From: Nitrosopumilales archaeon
GTDB taxonomy: Archaea > Thermoproteota > Nitrososphaeria > Nitrososphaerales > Nitrosopumilaceae
Direction of reading: 5' to 3'
NCBI GenBank assembly: GCA_025350175.1
Contig: JANXYF010000055.1
Coordinates: 1-6,605, forward strand
Length of the DNA stretch: 6,605 nt
Shown here: positions 1 through 5,664 of the stretch, one piece after another
How the letters are laid out: each line of letters opens with the position of its first letter
Position numbering within the stretch: position 1 is the stretch's first letter
Notes under the pieces: model-generated
The model's input: the letters and a program-made list of their open reading frames with translations, nothing else
Database searches by the model: none
Told to the model about the DNA's origin: nothing
Program-made: the position numbers and the translations under genes

Positions 1-151
1 GTACTACATTGTTGGTAAGTGAAGTAGCTTCAAAGGTGATGTTAGATGGAACTGATAGTTTTGGAGGAGTGGTATGAACTACATCTACTGTCTGGGTTGC
101 GTTTGCCTTGTTGCCTGCTTCATCTGTTGCTATCCAAAGTACGGTAGTTTT
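1..151. repeat. Long direct repeat, copy A (HYR module 7/8 junction)
   Basis: Aligned to 688-838 at a fixed offset of 687 bases, this stretch differs at only six positions (35, 95, 98, 101, 142, 143), about 96% identity. It codes for the second part of HYR module 7 and the beginning of module 8. Identity falls off sharply to the right of about 151. The left limit lies outside the window. Other HYR modules are much more diverged at DNA level, so this copy is recent or kept alike by gene conversion. Confidence 0.9.
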
Positions 152-2752
152 ACCCAATGGGAATGTCTTTGATGCATTGTTGGTAAGTGATACCACCTTG
201 ACATTATCAGAAGTTGTAGCATTACCTAATTGAGCAGTATTATCTGAAAGAGATGAAGCAATTACTTTTACATCATTAGGGGCAGTAATTTTTGGAGCAG
301 TGGTGTCTTTTACAGTTACAGTTTGAGTTGCATTTGCCTTGTTGCCTGATGCATCTACAGCATTCCATGTTATAGTTGTTAATCCCAATATGAATTGCTT
401 TGGAGCATTATTGGTAATGGTAACTGGCTGTAGGTCAACTACTGTTGGATTATCCAATTGTACCGTGTTATTATTTTGTGATATTGCTTCTACTGTTATG
501 TCTGTTGGCGTGGTAATCTTTGGTGGAGTTGTATTAACTACATCAATTATCTGAGTAGCATTGGATGTATTACCAGATGTGTCTTTTGCAATCCATAGAA
601 TACTAGTCTTTCCTAGTGAGAATGTCTTTGATGCATTGTTGGTAATGGTAACTGGTTGAATGTCAGTTGCAGTGGCATTGCCAATTGGTACTACATTGTT
701 GGTAAGTGAAGTAGCTTCAAATGTGATGTTAGATGGAACTGATAGTTTTGGAGGAGTGGTATGAACTACATCTACTGTCTGAGTGGCATTTGCCTTGTTG
801 CCTGCTTCATCTGTTGCTATCCAAAGTATTGTAGTTTTTCCTAGTGAAAAGAATTGTGTAGCGTTGTTTGTAACTGATTTTATTACTCCATTATCAGTAA
901 CTGTAGAATTTCCAAGTGGAACAATGTTTTTGTTAAGTGAGGTAGCCTCAAATGTAACTGTAGATGGCGGGGTGATCTTTGGTGGGGTAGTATCTATAAT
1001 ATTTACAATCTGTTTTGCAGTTGCATAATTTCCAGATTGATCAGTAGCAGTCCAAATTACTGTGGTCTCACCTAAGGGAAATTCAGATGGAGCATTATTT
1101 TTAACAGATTGAATTATCCCATTATCAATAACTGTCGCATTTCCAAGATTCACTACATTAGCAGTAGGACTAGTTGCTTCTTGTGTTATATCAGTAGGAG
1201 CATGAATTACTGGAGGGGTTGTATCCTGAACTGTAACAACTTGGGTTGCTGTCGCAGCATTTCCAGATGTATCTATTGCTTTCCAAGTTACCGTAGTCTT
1301 TCCAATTGAAAAGTATGCTGGAGCATCATTAGTAACAGACTCTACACCAACTGCATCATTGACAGCTGGGAGTCCAAGATCTACAGAATTATGATCAGGA
1401 GTCTTTGCTTCAATTGTAACAGGTTGAGGTGCTGTCAATACTGGTGGCGTTGTATCTTGTACAGTGATTTTCTGAACAGCTTTTGCCACATTCCCGCCAT
1501 TGTCTGTCGCAGTCCATGTTATCATAGTAATACCTAGTGGGAATTTTGGTGGTGCATTACTAGTAAGAGAAGCTATACCACTATCATCTGTTGCAGTAGC
1601 CTGACCAATTGATACTGGTGTCAAAATTCCAGTTGCTTCAACGGTCATGTCTGAAGGAGATGTAATAGATGGAGGAGTGTGATCGTTAGGAACTAGGATT
1701 TTAGGGAGATTAGCCTGGGTTGTATTTTGTGTAACTGTTACTTGTTTTGTTTGATTAGTTGTTTGTGGTTGATTAGTATTTTGTGTAGGTGCGGCAGCTG
1801 GAGGTAAGGCTTCAGTAAATTTCTGAATCCTATTATTGTTAGAGTCAACAACGAAGATATTTCCGTTAGAGTCTACAGCAGCCCCTAGAGGATTATCAAA
1901 AAAGTCAGCACCGGTACCTTGGCTTCCCCAGTTAGTAACTGGAGTTCCAGTAGCATCTAGCTCGACAATTCTATTATTTCCAGTGTCTGCTACAAAGATA
2001 TTTCCTGACTTATCTACAGATATGCCAAGTGGGTGTTGCAGATTTGCCCCAGTTGAAGCACTAAAAGTGCCCAAGGATACACCATCTTGGGTAAATTTTT
2101 CTATTTTGTTTCCTCCTGCATCAGTTACATAGATGGCTCCATTCAAATCGACAGCAACTGCACTTGGAGAAAGAAATTGACCAGCATCAAGTCCACTCTG
2201 TCCAATATTTAGTAGAAAGGTTCCATTACCATTAAATTTCTCTACCCTATTGTTTCCTGTATCTGCAACATATACATTACCGCTGGAATCTACTGCAATT
2301 CCTTTTGGTAGTAGAAAGGCTCCATTGTTACTTCCTTTACTTCCCCACTGTGAAATAAAATTTCCAGAGAGATCAAATTTTTGTATTTTATCATTAACAT
2401 TATCAACAACATATATGGCATTATTAGTAATCGCAATTCCTACTGGTGCGCTGAATTGACCACTACCAGAACCTTTTGCTCCAAAATTTGAAAGAAAGTT
2501 TCCGTTGTTATCAAATTTCTCTACTCTATTGTTTCCAAGATCAGTGACATAGACATTACCAAAAGGATCAATTGCCACTCCTTGTGGAAATGCAAATTGA
2601 CCATCTTTCGCCAGTCCATAAGTACCCCACTGGGAAGAAAAAGAAGGGCTGGGAGTAGCCCAAGAATAACCAACAACCATACTTGATAGTACAAGTAACA
2701 TAATCCCAATTAGTACTGGGTAAGTCTTCAACACATACAGATGGCAAGACAC
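1..2752 (-). CDS. Large secreted NHL beta-propeller / tandem HYR-module surface protein (3' end outside window)
   Basis: The minus frame is open without a stop for 917 visible codons and runs off the left edge, so the C-terminus is missing. From the chosen GTG, residues 1-10 are a short n-region, about 11-32 are hydrophobic and end in S-W-A, a plausible signal-peptidase site. Residues about 41-312 hold six NHL repeats, 313-356 a Gln/Thr/Asn/Pro-rich linker, and 357 onward HYR modules, each opening with a D/H/N-T-T-P-P-like motif. Many N-X-T sequons (such as N-A-T) would suit archaeal N-glycosylation. NHL propellers usually bind proteins, polymers or ligands, and HYR modules are Ig-like extracellular adhesion domains, so an adhesin, sheath or matrix role is inferred. 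The GTG at 2752 was chosen because AAGGAGA lies 9 bases upstream. GTG at 2734 and ATG at 2701 are in-frame alternatives that keep much of the hydrophobic segment. The gene follows the ABC permease by 53 bases on the same strand. Membrane or S-layer anchoring cannot be judged without the C-terminus. Confidence 0.93.
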   Translation of the reverse strand, partial: MSCHLYVLKTYPVLIGIMLLVLSSMVVGYSWATPSPSFSSQWGTYGLAKDGQFAFPQGVAIDPFGNVYVTDLGNNRVEKFDNNGNFLSNFGAKGSGSGQFSAPVGIAITNNAIYVVDNVNDKIQKFDLSGNFISQWGSKGSNNGAFLLPKGIAVDSSGNVYVADTGNNRVEKFNGNGTFLLNIGQSGLDAGQFLSPSAVAVDLNGAIYVTDAGGNKIEKFTQDGVSLGTFSASTGANLQHPLGISVDKSGNIFVADTGNNRIVELDATGTPVTNWGSQGTGADFFDNPLGAAVDSNGNIFVVDSNNNRIQKFTEALPPAAAPTQNTNQPQTTNQTKQVTVTQNTTQANLPKILVPNDHTPPSITSPSDMTVEATGILTPVSIGQATATDDSGIASLTSNAPPKFPLGITMITWTATDNGGNVAKAVQKITVQDTTPPVLTAPQPVTIEAKTPDHNSVDLGLPAVNDAVGVESVTNDAPAYFSIGKTTVTWKAIDTSGNAATATQVVTVQDTTPPVIHAPTDITQEATSPTANVVNLGNATVIDNGIIQSVKNNAPSEFPLGETTVIWTATDQSGNYATAKQIVNIIDTTPPKITPPSTVTFEATSLNKNIVPLGNSTVTDNGVIKSVTNNATQFFSLGKTTILWIATDEAGNKANATQTVDVVHTTPPKLSVPSNITFEATSLTNNVVPIGNATATDIQPVTITNNASKTFSLGKTSILWIAKDTSGNTSNATQIIDVVNTTPPKITTPTDITVEAISQNNNTVQLDNPTVVDLQPVTITNNAPKQFILGLTTITWNAVDASGNKANATQTVTVKDTTAPKITAPNDVKVIASSLSDNTAQLGNATTSDNVKVVSLTNNASKTFPLGKTTVLWIATDEAGNKANATQTVDVVHTTPPKLSVPSNITFEATSLTNNVV
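2..1684 (-). repeat. HYR (hyalin repeat) module array: seven complete modules plus the start of an eighth
   Basis: Reading leftward, modules begin at 1684, 1456, 1225, 994, 763, 535, 307 and 76. The seven complete ones are 76 or 77 codons long. Each has an opening T-T-P-P (T-T-A-P in the seventh), a central x-V-T-N-N-A-P/S block, then F-x-L-G-x-T-T-V-x-W-x-A-x-D-x-S/A-G-N and A-x-x-T/K-Q-x-V-x-V. This pattern is typical of the HYR family, an Ig-like fold found in extracellular proteins. The fifth and sixth modules lack one residue in the D-N-G-V-I-like loop and have D-I/L-Q-P-V instead. The array forms a regular stalk. The eighth module is cut by the window edge after about 25 codons. Confidence 0.9.
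688..838. repeat. Long direct repeat, copy B (HYR module 4/5 junction)
   Basis: This is the partner of bases 1-151. It covers the same part of two consecutive modules (end of module 4, start of module 5), exactly three modules (687 bases, 229 codons) upstream in the reading direction. The offset is a multiple of three, so the frame is preserved. Confidence 0.9.
1685..1816 (-). other. Low-complexity Gln/Thr/Asn/Pro linker within the large surface protein
   Basis: About 44 residues between the propeller and the first HYR module start with a P-P-A-A-A-P stretch and continue with repeated Q-N-T, T-N-Q and V-T-V-T-Q patterns. It contains several N-x-T sites (N-Q-T, N-T-T). It is most likely a flexible, possibly glycosylated, hinge between the globular head and the Ig-like stalk. 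That function is inferred from composition and position only. Confidence 0.75.
1817..2632 (-). repeat. Six NHL repeats forming one beta-propeller
   Basis: The translated minus strand gives six successive units of about 44-46 residues. The consensus runs G-Q-F-x-x-P-x-G-I-A-V-D-x-x-G-N-V-Y-V, then D-T-G-N-N-R-V-E-K-F, then G-x-F-x-x-x-W/F-G. The fourth unit has G-G-N-K in place of N-N-R, and the second has an altered D-N-V-N-D-K turn, but all six keep the core. Six units match the canonical six-bladed NHL propeller (known for the family), so this domain appears complete. It sits right after the signal peptide and would face outside the cell. The repeats are diverged at DNA level, unlike parts of the HYR array, so this part looks older and under constraint. 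Confidence 0.92.
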
Positions 2753-2760
2753 TAAAAAGA

Positions 2761-2767
2761 TCTCCTT
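2761..2767 (-). promoter_or_regulatory. Shine-Dalgarno sequence for the NHL-HYR gene
   Basis: The minus strand reads AAGGAGA here and then, after nine bases, GTG at 2752. It matches the core of the archaeal anti-SD sequence. It decides the start: the next in-frame GTG (2734) is 27 bases away, too far. An SD-led start fits an internal gene of a leftward operon, because the first genes of transcripts in this window look leaderless. Confidence 0.6.
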
Positions 2768-2805
2768 AGTTAGAAATTGTTACAACTTAGGTCAATTCTG
2801 GTAAA

Positions 2806-3585
2806 TTAGAAGGGCTTGTTGACTTCTCTTGTGAAGACATAGCTTGCAATAGCGACCATAACCACCACAAATCCGCATATTACGGATATTTCTATTGCCA
2901 CTGACAACATTTGGGCAGTGCCAGTCATCATCTGCCTAATCAATAATACAGCATAAGTAACAGGATTAAGTCTTGCAACAAAAGCAAGCCAAGACGGTAA
3001 GAGTTCCAAAGGAAAAAGAGCAGGACTTAGCATAAACAAAGGCATTCCTAGAAAGTTGATGAGACCCCAAAAGGTCTCTTGTGATTTTGATGTGGCAGCA
3101 ACAATAACGGATATTCCAGAGAAGCCAAGTGAAAATATCGTAACAGTCAATAGAATTGGCAGTATCATAAACAAGTTTGACATATGAACTCCTAATGCAA
3201 GTGCAATTCCTAAAATCAGACTTGACTGTAGAGTAGATATCAATGATATTGAAAGCATTTTTCCTAATGCAATAGATGACCTAGATATTGGAGAGACAAG
3301 AGCTTTATTCATGAAACCATATCGTCTATCCCATAAAGTGTTGACTCCACCAAAAATACTTGTGAATATTGCAGTAAGCATTATCACACCTGGTGCCATA
3401 AATTCTATGTAAGAACCATGAAAACCTACAGACTGAATTAATGGTCTAGTACTTGCAAATGTATTACCCATAACTATAATCCATATGGCAGGCTGAATGA
3501 GTCGTATCAGTATTCCACTTCGTGATTTCTTGTATCTTTTCATTTCCCTCCAGAAAATAGTATATGTATCAAAGAGCATTGTCAT
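2806..3585 (-). CDS. ABC-2 type transporter permease (DrrB-like)
   Basis: This 259-residue integral membrane protein is the channel half of an ABC-2 exporter. After a basic cytoplasmic N-terminus (residues 1-24, with R-Y-K-K-S-R), six hydrophobic segments can be seen at about 25-43, 62-82, 108-131, 136-163, 172-193 and 229-250. Between the second and third lies the characteristic G-G-V-N-T-L-W-D-R-R-Y-G-F stretch followed by K-A-L-V-S-P-I-S-R, typical of DrrB/ABC-2 permeases. The L-N-P-V-T-Y motif near 206-211 is also common in the family. Length and topology are normal for a full-length member. The ATG overlaps the ATPase stop as ATGA (four bases), implying translational coupling and a two-gene exporter. 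The drug name of the family does not establish the substrate; lipids, glycans, peptides or toxic compounds are all possible. Confidence 0.93.
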   Translation of the reverse strand: MTMLFDTYTIFWREMKRYKKSRSGILIRLIQPAIWIIVMGNTFASTRPLIQSVGFHGSYIEFMAPGVIMLTAIFTSIFGGVNTLWDRRYGFMNKALVSPISRSSIALGKMLSISLISTLQSSLILGIALALGVHMSNLFMILPILLTVTIFSLGFSGISVIVAATSKSQETFWGLINFLGMPLFMLSPALFPLELLPSWLAFVARLNPVTYAVLLIRQMMTGTAQMLSVAIEISVICGFVVVMVAIASYVFTREVNKPF

Positions 3586-4589
3586 GATACTCTAAGTCTC
3601 CTTAGTCTTTCGCGCATTTTTTTTCTATCATACTTGCCTTCATCTTCTCTTAGCTCACGACCAGTGTGTGATAAAAATACATCATCAAGAGTAGGTTTAG
3701 TAAGAGAGATAGTCTCTATCTTGACTTTAAGATCATTTGCACGTTGAAAAATTTGAGGAGTAAGCTGATCTCCACTAGTTGTAAAGACTGTCACTACAAG
3801 TCCATTTGTTGATACATCTTTTACTGTAGGAGTTTTTCTAATTTCTGAAACTAATTCCTCGAGTTTTGTTTCCGAGTCAATTTCAAAAATAACTATTTCA
3901 TTACCTAAAGAATTTTTCAATTCCTTTGGAGACCCAGTTACCTTGATTTTTCCATTATCAATTATTGAGATATTATTACAGAGTTTATCAGCCTCTTCCA
4001 TATAGTGAGTGGTAAGAAAAATAGACATTCCAAATTCATCATGAATTTTTTTTATATATTCCCAGATTTTGTACCTAGTCTGTATATCAAGGCCAAGAGT
4101 TGGTTCATCTAAGAATAAAACTTTAGGCATGTTCAGCAATCCTCCTCCAATGTCAAGTCTTTTTCTCATGCCTCCCGAGTATGTCACGGCTGCCTCGTTT
4201 TGCCTGTCAGTCAATTCGATTATCCCAAGTATTTCATCTATTCTTCTTGTTCTGAGATCTTTTGGGATATGATTGAGTCTTGCTTGTAACTCAAGATTTT
4301 CCCTACCTGTAAGGTATTCATCTACTGTAGAATCCTGTTGTACATATCCAATATTTTGCCTAACAATTTTTGCTTGAGATGTAACATCAAATCCTGCAAC
4401 AAATGCTTTTCCGGAGGTTGGTTTTAGCAAGGTAGTTAGAATCATAATAGTCGTACTCTTACCTGCACCATTAGGTCCCAGGAATCCAAAGATCTCTCCA
4501 TTTTCTAGCTTTATTGAAATTTCATCAACTGCCTTGAGGCCACTAGAATAAACTTTAGAAAGTTTGTCAGTCTCTACAGCATACAACAT
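3582..4589 (-). CDS. ABC transporter ATP-binding protein (DrrA-like)
   Basis: This 335-residue ATPase drives the adjacent permease. With the ATG at 4589, Walker A is G-P-N-G-A-G-K-S-T at 38-46, the Q-loop glutamine is at 84/85, the signature is Y-S-G-G-M at 137-141 (Tyr in place of the usual Leu), Walker B is L-F-L-D-E-P at 158-163, the D-loop G-L-D at 166-168, and the switch histidine is H195 in T-T-H-Y-M-E-E-A-D. After the nucleotide-binding domain comes a DrrA-type C-terminal region (about 230-335) with P-T-L-D-D-V-F and a very basic tail. All catalytic residues are present. The frame is open further upstream, to 4811, but that extension lies antisense to the neighbouring secreted-protein gene and lacks ABC homology. 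The chosen ATG starts right before the typical V-E-T-D-K-L-S-K-V-Y strand and has a TATA-like box at the distance expected for leaderless transcription. Confidence 0.95.
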   Translation of the reverse strand: MLYAVETDKLSKVYSSGLKAVDEISIKLENGEIFGFLGPNGAGKSTTIMILTTLLKPTSGKAFVAGFDVTSQAKIVRQNIGYVQQDSTVDEYLTGRENLELQARLNHIPKDLRTRRIDEILGIIELTDRQNEAAVTYSGGMRKRLDIGGGLLNMPKVLFLDEPTLGLDIQTRYKIWEYIKKIHDEFGMSIFLTTHYMEEADKLCNNISIIDNGKIKVTGSPKELKNSLGNEIVIFEIDSETKLEELVSEIRKTPTVKDVSTNGLVVTVFTTSGDQLTPQIFQRANDLKVKIETISLTKPTLDDVFLSHTGRELREDEGKYDRKKMRERLRRLRVS

Positions 4590-4608
4590 AGAACAGAAAA
4601 TTAATCTA

Positions 4609-4616
4609 TTATAAAT
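4609..4616 (-). promoter_or_regulatory. TATA-like box of the ABC exporter operon (leaderless)
   Basis: On the minus strand the sequence TTTATAAT lies 20-27 bases before the ATG at 4589. That places the expected transcription start at or next to the start codon. No Shine-Dalgarno sequence precedes the ATG. It also argues against the longer upstream start for the ATPase. Confidence 0.6.
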
Positions 4617-4664
4617 TGCTATTAGGAAAAATAGAGATTTTCGACGTCTAACCAGAGATGAGTA

Positions 4665-4677
4665 AATTTTTAATATT
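4665..4677 (+). promoter_or_regulatory. TATA-like box of the small secreted-protein gene (leaderless)
   Basis: The AT-rich AATTTTTAATATT is centred about 27 bases before the ATG at 4699, the usual spacing for a leaderless archaeal transcript. No purine-rich SD motif is seen before the ATG. It diverges from the exporter promoter inside the same 109-base gap (4590-4698). Confidence 0.5.
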
Positions 4678-4698
4678 GAGAATTCTAAAATATTTCTC

Positions 4699-5112
4699 AT
4701 GCTAAGACTTGATATCTTTTTGATCGTAATTTTAGCAATTATAGTAGTTGAAAATGCAAATGCATTATCAGGTGACATGACTTTGAGTAGCCCAATCGCT
4801 GTAGATGCCAATGGTAATCAGAAATCAGACATACATGTAGGTGAGGTTGTTGCTTTTTCATCAATAATATCAAATCATTCAGACGGTGAAAAACGATTTA
4901 CATATCTAGTATCAATTATTAATCAAAATAATCAAGTTGAAGTAAGAGAAGGTCTTTCAGCAGATATTGGTCCAAATCAGGAATTTACCGTAGCACAATC
5001 ATGGATGCCTAAAGAATCTGGGATATACGATGTACAGACAGTTATACTTAATGGATATCTCATCTCAAGCCCACTAACAGACATAATCAACACTCAGGTT
5101 ACTGTAAAATAA
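4699..5112 (+). CDS. Small secreted beta-sandwich (Ig-like/CARDB-like) protein
   Basis: This 137-residue protein is probably exported. Residues 1-22 form a signal peptide: a short n-region with Arg3, a hydrophobic core of Ile/Leu/Val, and A-N-A at 20-22 as a likely cleavage site. The acidic residues D5 and E18 are slightly unusual. The mature part starts with a stretch like A-V-D-A-N-G-N-Q, then alternating beta-type segments: V-G-E-V-V-A-F, F-T-Y-L-V-S-I-I-N, an F-T-V-A-Q-S-W-M-P block and a G-I-Y-D-V-Q-T-V strand, ending T-Q-V-T-V-K. The order 'functional strand, N-x-x-D-x, Y-L-V-x-I, S-W-x-P-x-x-S-G-x-Y' resembles CARDB/Ig-like extracellular domains common in Nitrososphaerota; that assignment is by pattern and is moderate. 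It carries one N-H-S sequon. A binding or structural role at the cell surface is inferred. No enzyme motif is seen. Confidence 0.85.
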   Translation: MLRLDIFLIVILAIIVVENANALSGDMTLSSPIAVDANGNQKSDIHVGEVVAFSSIISNHSDGEKRFTYLVSIINQNNQVEVREGLSADIGPNQEFTVAQSWMPKESGIYDVQTVILNGYLISSPLTDIINTQVTVK

Positions 5113-5130
5113 AAAAGATAAAAAAAGATT
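5113..5130 (-). terminator. T-rich terminator of the PRC-barrel gene
   Basis: Only 18 bases separate two convergent stop codons. Read leftward they contain runs of six and four T just after the PRC-barrel stop, fitting the oligo-T termination of archaeal RNA polymerase. No hairpin is evident. The rightward gene has only short T runs (about 5128-5132 and 5139-5143), which lie inside the opposing gene. Confidence 0.4.
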
Positions 5131-5577
5131 TTATGGATTTTTGTATTCGTCTTTTGTTTGTCTGAGAATTACCTTTTCTCCAACACCCCAGATTTCTGAA
5201 GTGCGAAATATTCTCGAGCCAACAAGACCATCAGACACCTCGATAGATTCTAACTCGTTTGTATCAGTGTTCATGTGGAGTCTTTTGATTTTACCAATCT
5301 TACGCCCATCTATGTCAACCACTTGAGAGTCAATTCTTATCGGTGCAGATGATAGCAGTACTGATTCTTCAGTGAATCGGTCTATGTAGTCACGCGATAG
5401 AAAGTGATCTTTGTGCAATCCCTTGTGAACAGTTATTCCCACAACTTCTAGGGTATCTGAATTGATATGGATGTGCTTTACTTTACCATATTCGATTCCT
5501 TCTCTATCAATGACCTTTTTTCCTTTAAAGTCATCTGCGGTGATTTGCTTTCGGTCTAATTCTGTACTTGTAGCCAT
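5131..5577 (-). CDS. Tandem PRC-barrel domain protein
   Basis: This 148-residue soluble protein consists of two PRC-barrel domains. The first, about residues 17-75, carries G-K-K-V-I-D-R-E-G followed by Y-G-K-V-K-H-I-H-I-N and L-E-V-V-G-I-T-V. The second, about 82-140, repeats the scheme as S-Q-V-V-D-I-D-G-R-K-I-G-K-I-K-R-L-H-M-N, L-E-S-I-E-V and G-V-G-E-K-V-I-L. No signal peptide or membrane segment is seen, so it should be cytoplasmic. PRC barrels are known in the photosynthetic reaction centre H subunit, in the RNA-maturation factor RimM and in small archaeal proteins, some of them partners in cell division; they act mainly as protein- or RNA-contact modules. The function here cannot be fixed. 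The ATG at 5577 gives a normal N-terminus. The gene diverges from the nitroreductase-like gene and converges on the small secreted-protein gene. Confidence 0.9.
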   Translation of the reverse strand: MATSTELDRKQITADDFKGKKVIDREGIEYGKVKHIHINSDTLEVVGITVHKGLHKDHFLSRDYIDRFTEESVLLSSAPIRIDSQVVDIDGRKIGKIKRLHMNTDTNELESIEVSDGLVGSRIFRTSEIWGVGEKVILRQTKDEYKNP

Positions 5578-5583
5578 GCGTTC

Positions 5584-5596
5584 GACTTGTCAAGTC
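5584..5596. promoter_or_regulatory. 13-base palindrome, candidate operator of the PRC-barrel gene
   Basis: GACTTG and CAAGTC form perfect six-base arms around a central T. The site lies between the PRC TATA-like box and its start codon, so a protein bound there could block transcription start. It could also form only a very short hairpin, and there is no T run after it to suggest a terminator. Whether a regulator binds here is inference. Confidence 0.35.
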
Positions 5597-5605
5597 AGTT
5601 TATTG
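5597..5605 (-). promoter_or_regulatory. Possible TATA-like box of the PRC-barrel gene
   Basis: The minus strand has CAATAAACT centred about 25 bases before the ATG at 5577. It is a weak match, judged by position more than by sequence. No SD is present between it and the ATG, so the transcript would be leaderless. Confidence 0.35.
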
Positions 5606-5634
5606 AAGGAGGTATCAGGGTTTTCAATCTAATC

Positions 5635-5645
5635 GGTTAAATTCT
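5635..5645 (+). promoter_or_regulatory. Possible TATA-like box of the nitroreductase-like gene
   Basis: GGTTAAATTCT is centred about 25 bases before the GTG at 5665, the distance expected for a leaderless archaeal gene. No SD lies at the proper distance: the good SD-like string at 5606-5613 is over 50 bases away. Confidence 0.35.
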
Positions 5646-5664
5646 TTAGAACTAGTCATCTCTT

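Noticed and set aside
1..1684. Possible CRISPR-like array because of regular repeats
   Set aside because: The period is about 228-231 bases, in frame and protein-coding. There are no short identical repeats with unique spacers.
339..2459. Several plus-strand open frames (339-554, 783-1028, 1109-1309, 1836-2132, 2250-2459)
   Set aside because: They lie antisense to the continuous NHL-HYR frame, which shows clear domain repeats. Their openness is a by-product of the repeated composition, and similar translations recur with the HYR period.
2521..2709. 62-codon minus-strand open frame near the start of the large gene
   Set aside because: It is in another frame of the NHL-HYR coding region, and the overlapping frame encodes the signal peptide and first NHL repeat.
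4069..4272. Plus-strand open frame within the ATPase gene
   Set aside because: It is antisense to the conserved signature and Walker B region and is a shadow.
3582..4589. Naming the exporter a daunorubicin-resistance pump (drrA/drrB)
   Set aside because: The similarity is to the broad DrrAB-like ABC-2 class. Nothing in the sequence identifies the substrate, so no gene symbols were given.
4619..4634. Short inverted repeat CTATT-aggaaa-AATAG upstream of the exporter TATA box
   Set aside because: Five-base AT-rich arms are expected by chance in such sequence. The position is suggestive, but the evidence is too weak for an operator.
4590..4811. 74-codon N-terminal extension of the ATPase
   Set aside because: It runs antisense through the start of the secreted-protein gene and across its own promoter. 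The ABC domain begins right after the ATG at 4589, and that ATG has a TATA-like box at leaderless distance.
5141..5326. Plus-strand open frame inside the PRC-barrel gene
   Set aside because: Antisense to a well-supported coding frame with two PRC domains.
5605..5616. Strong Shine-Dalgarno-like string GAAGGAGGTATC on the plus strand
   Set aside because: No ATG, GTG or TTG follows at a usable distance, and the next gene starts about 50 bases downstream, so it is not a working ribosome site as far as can be seen.
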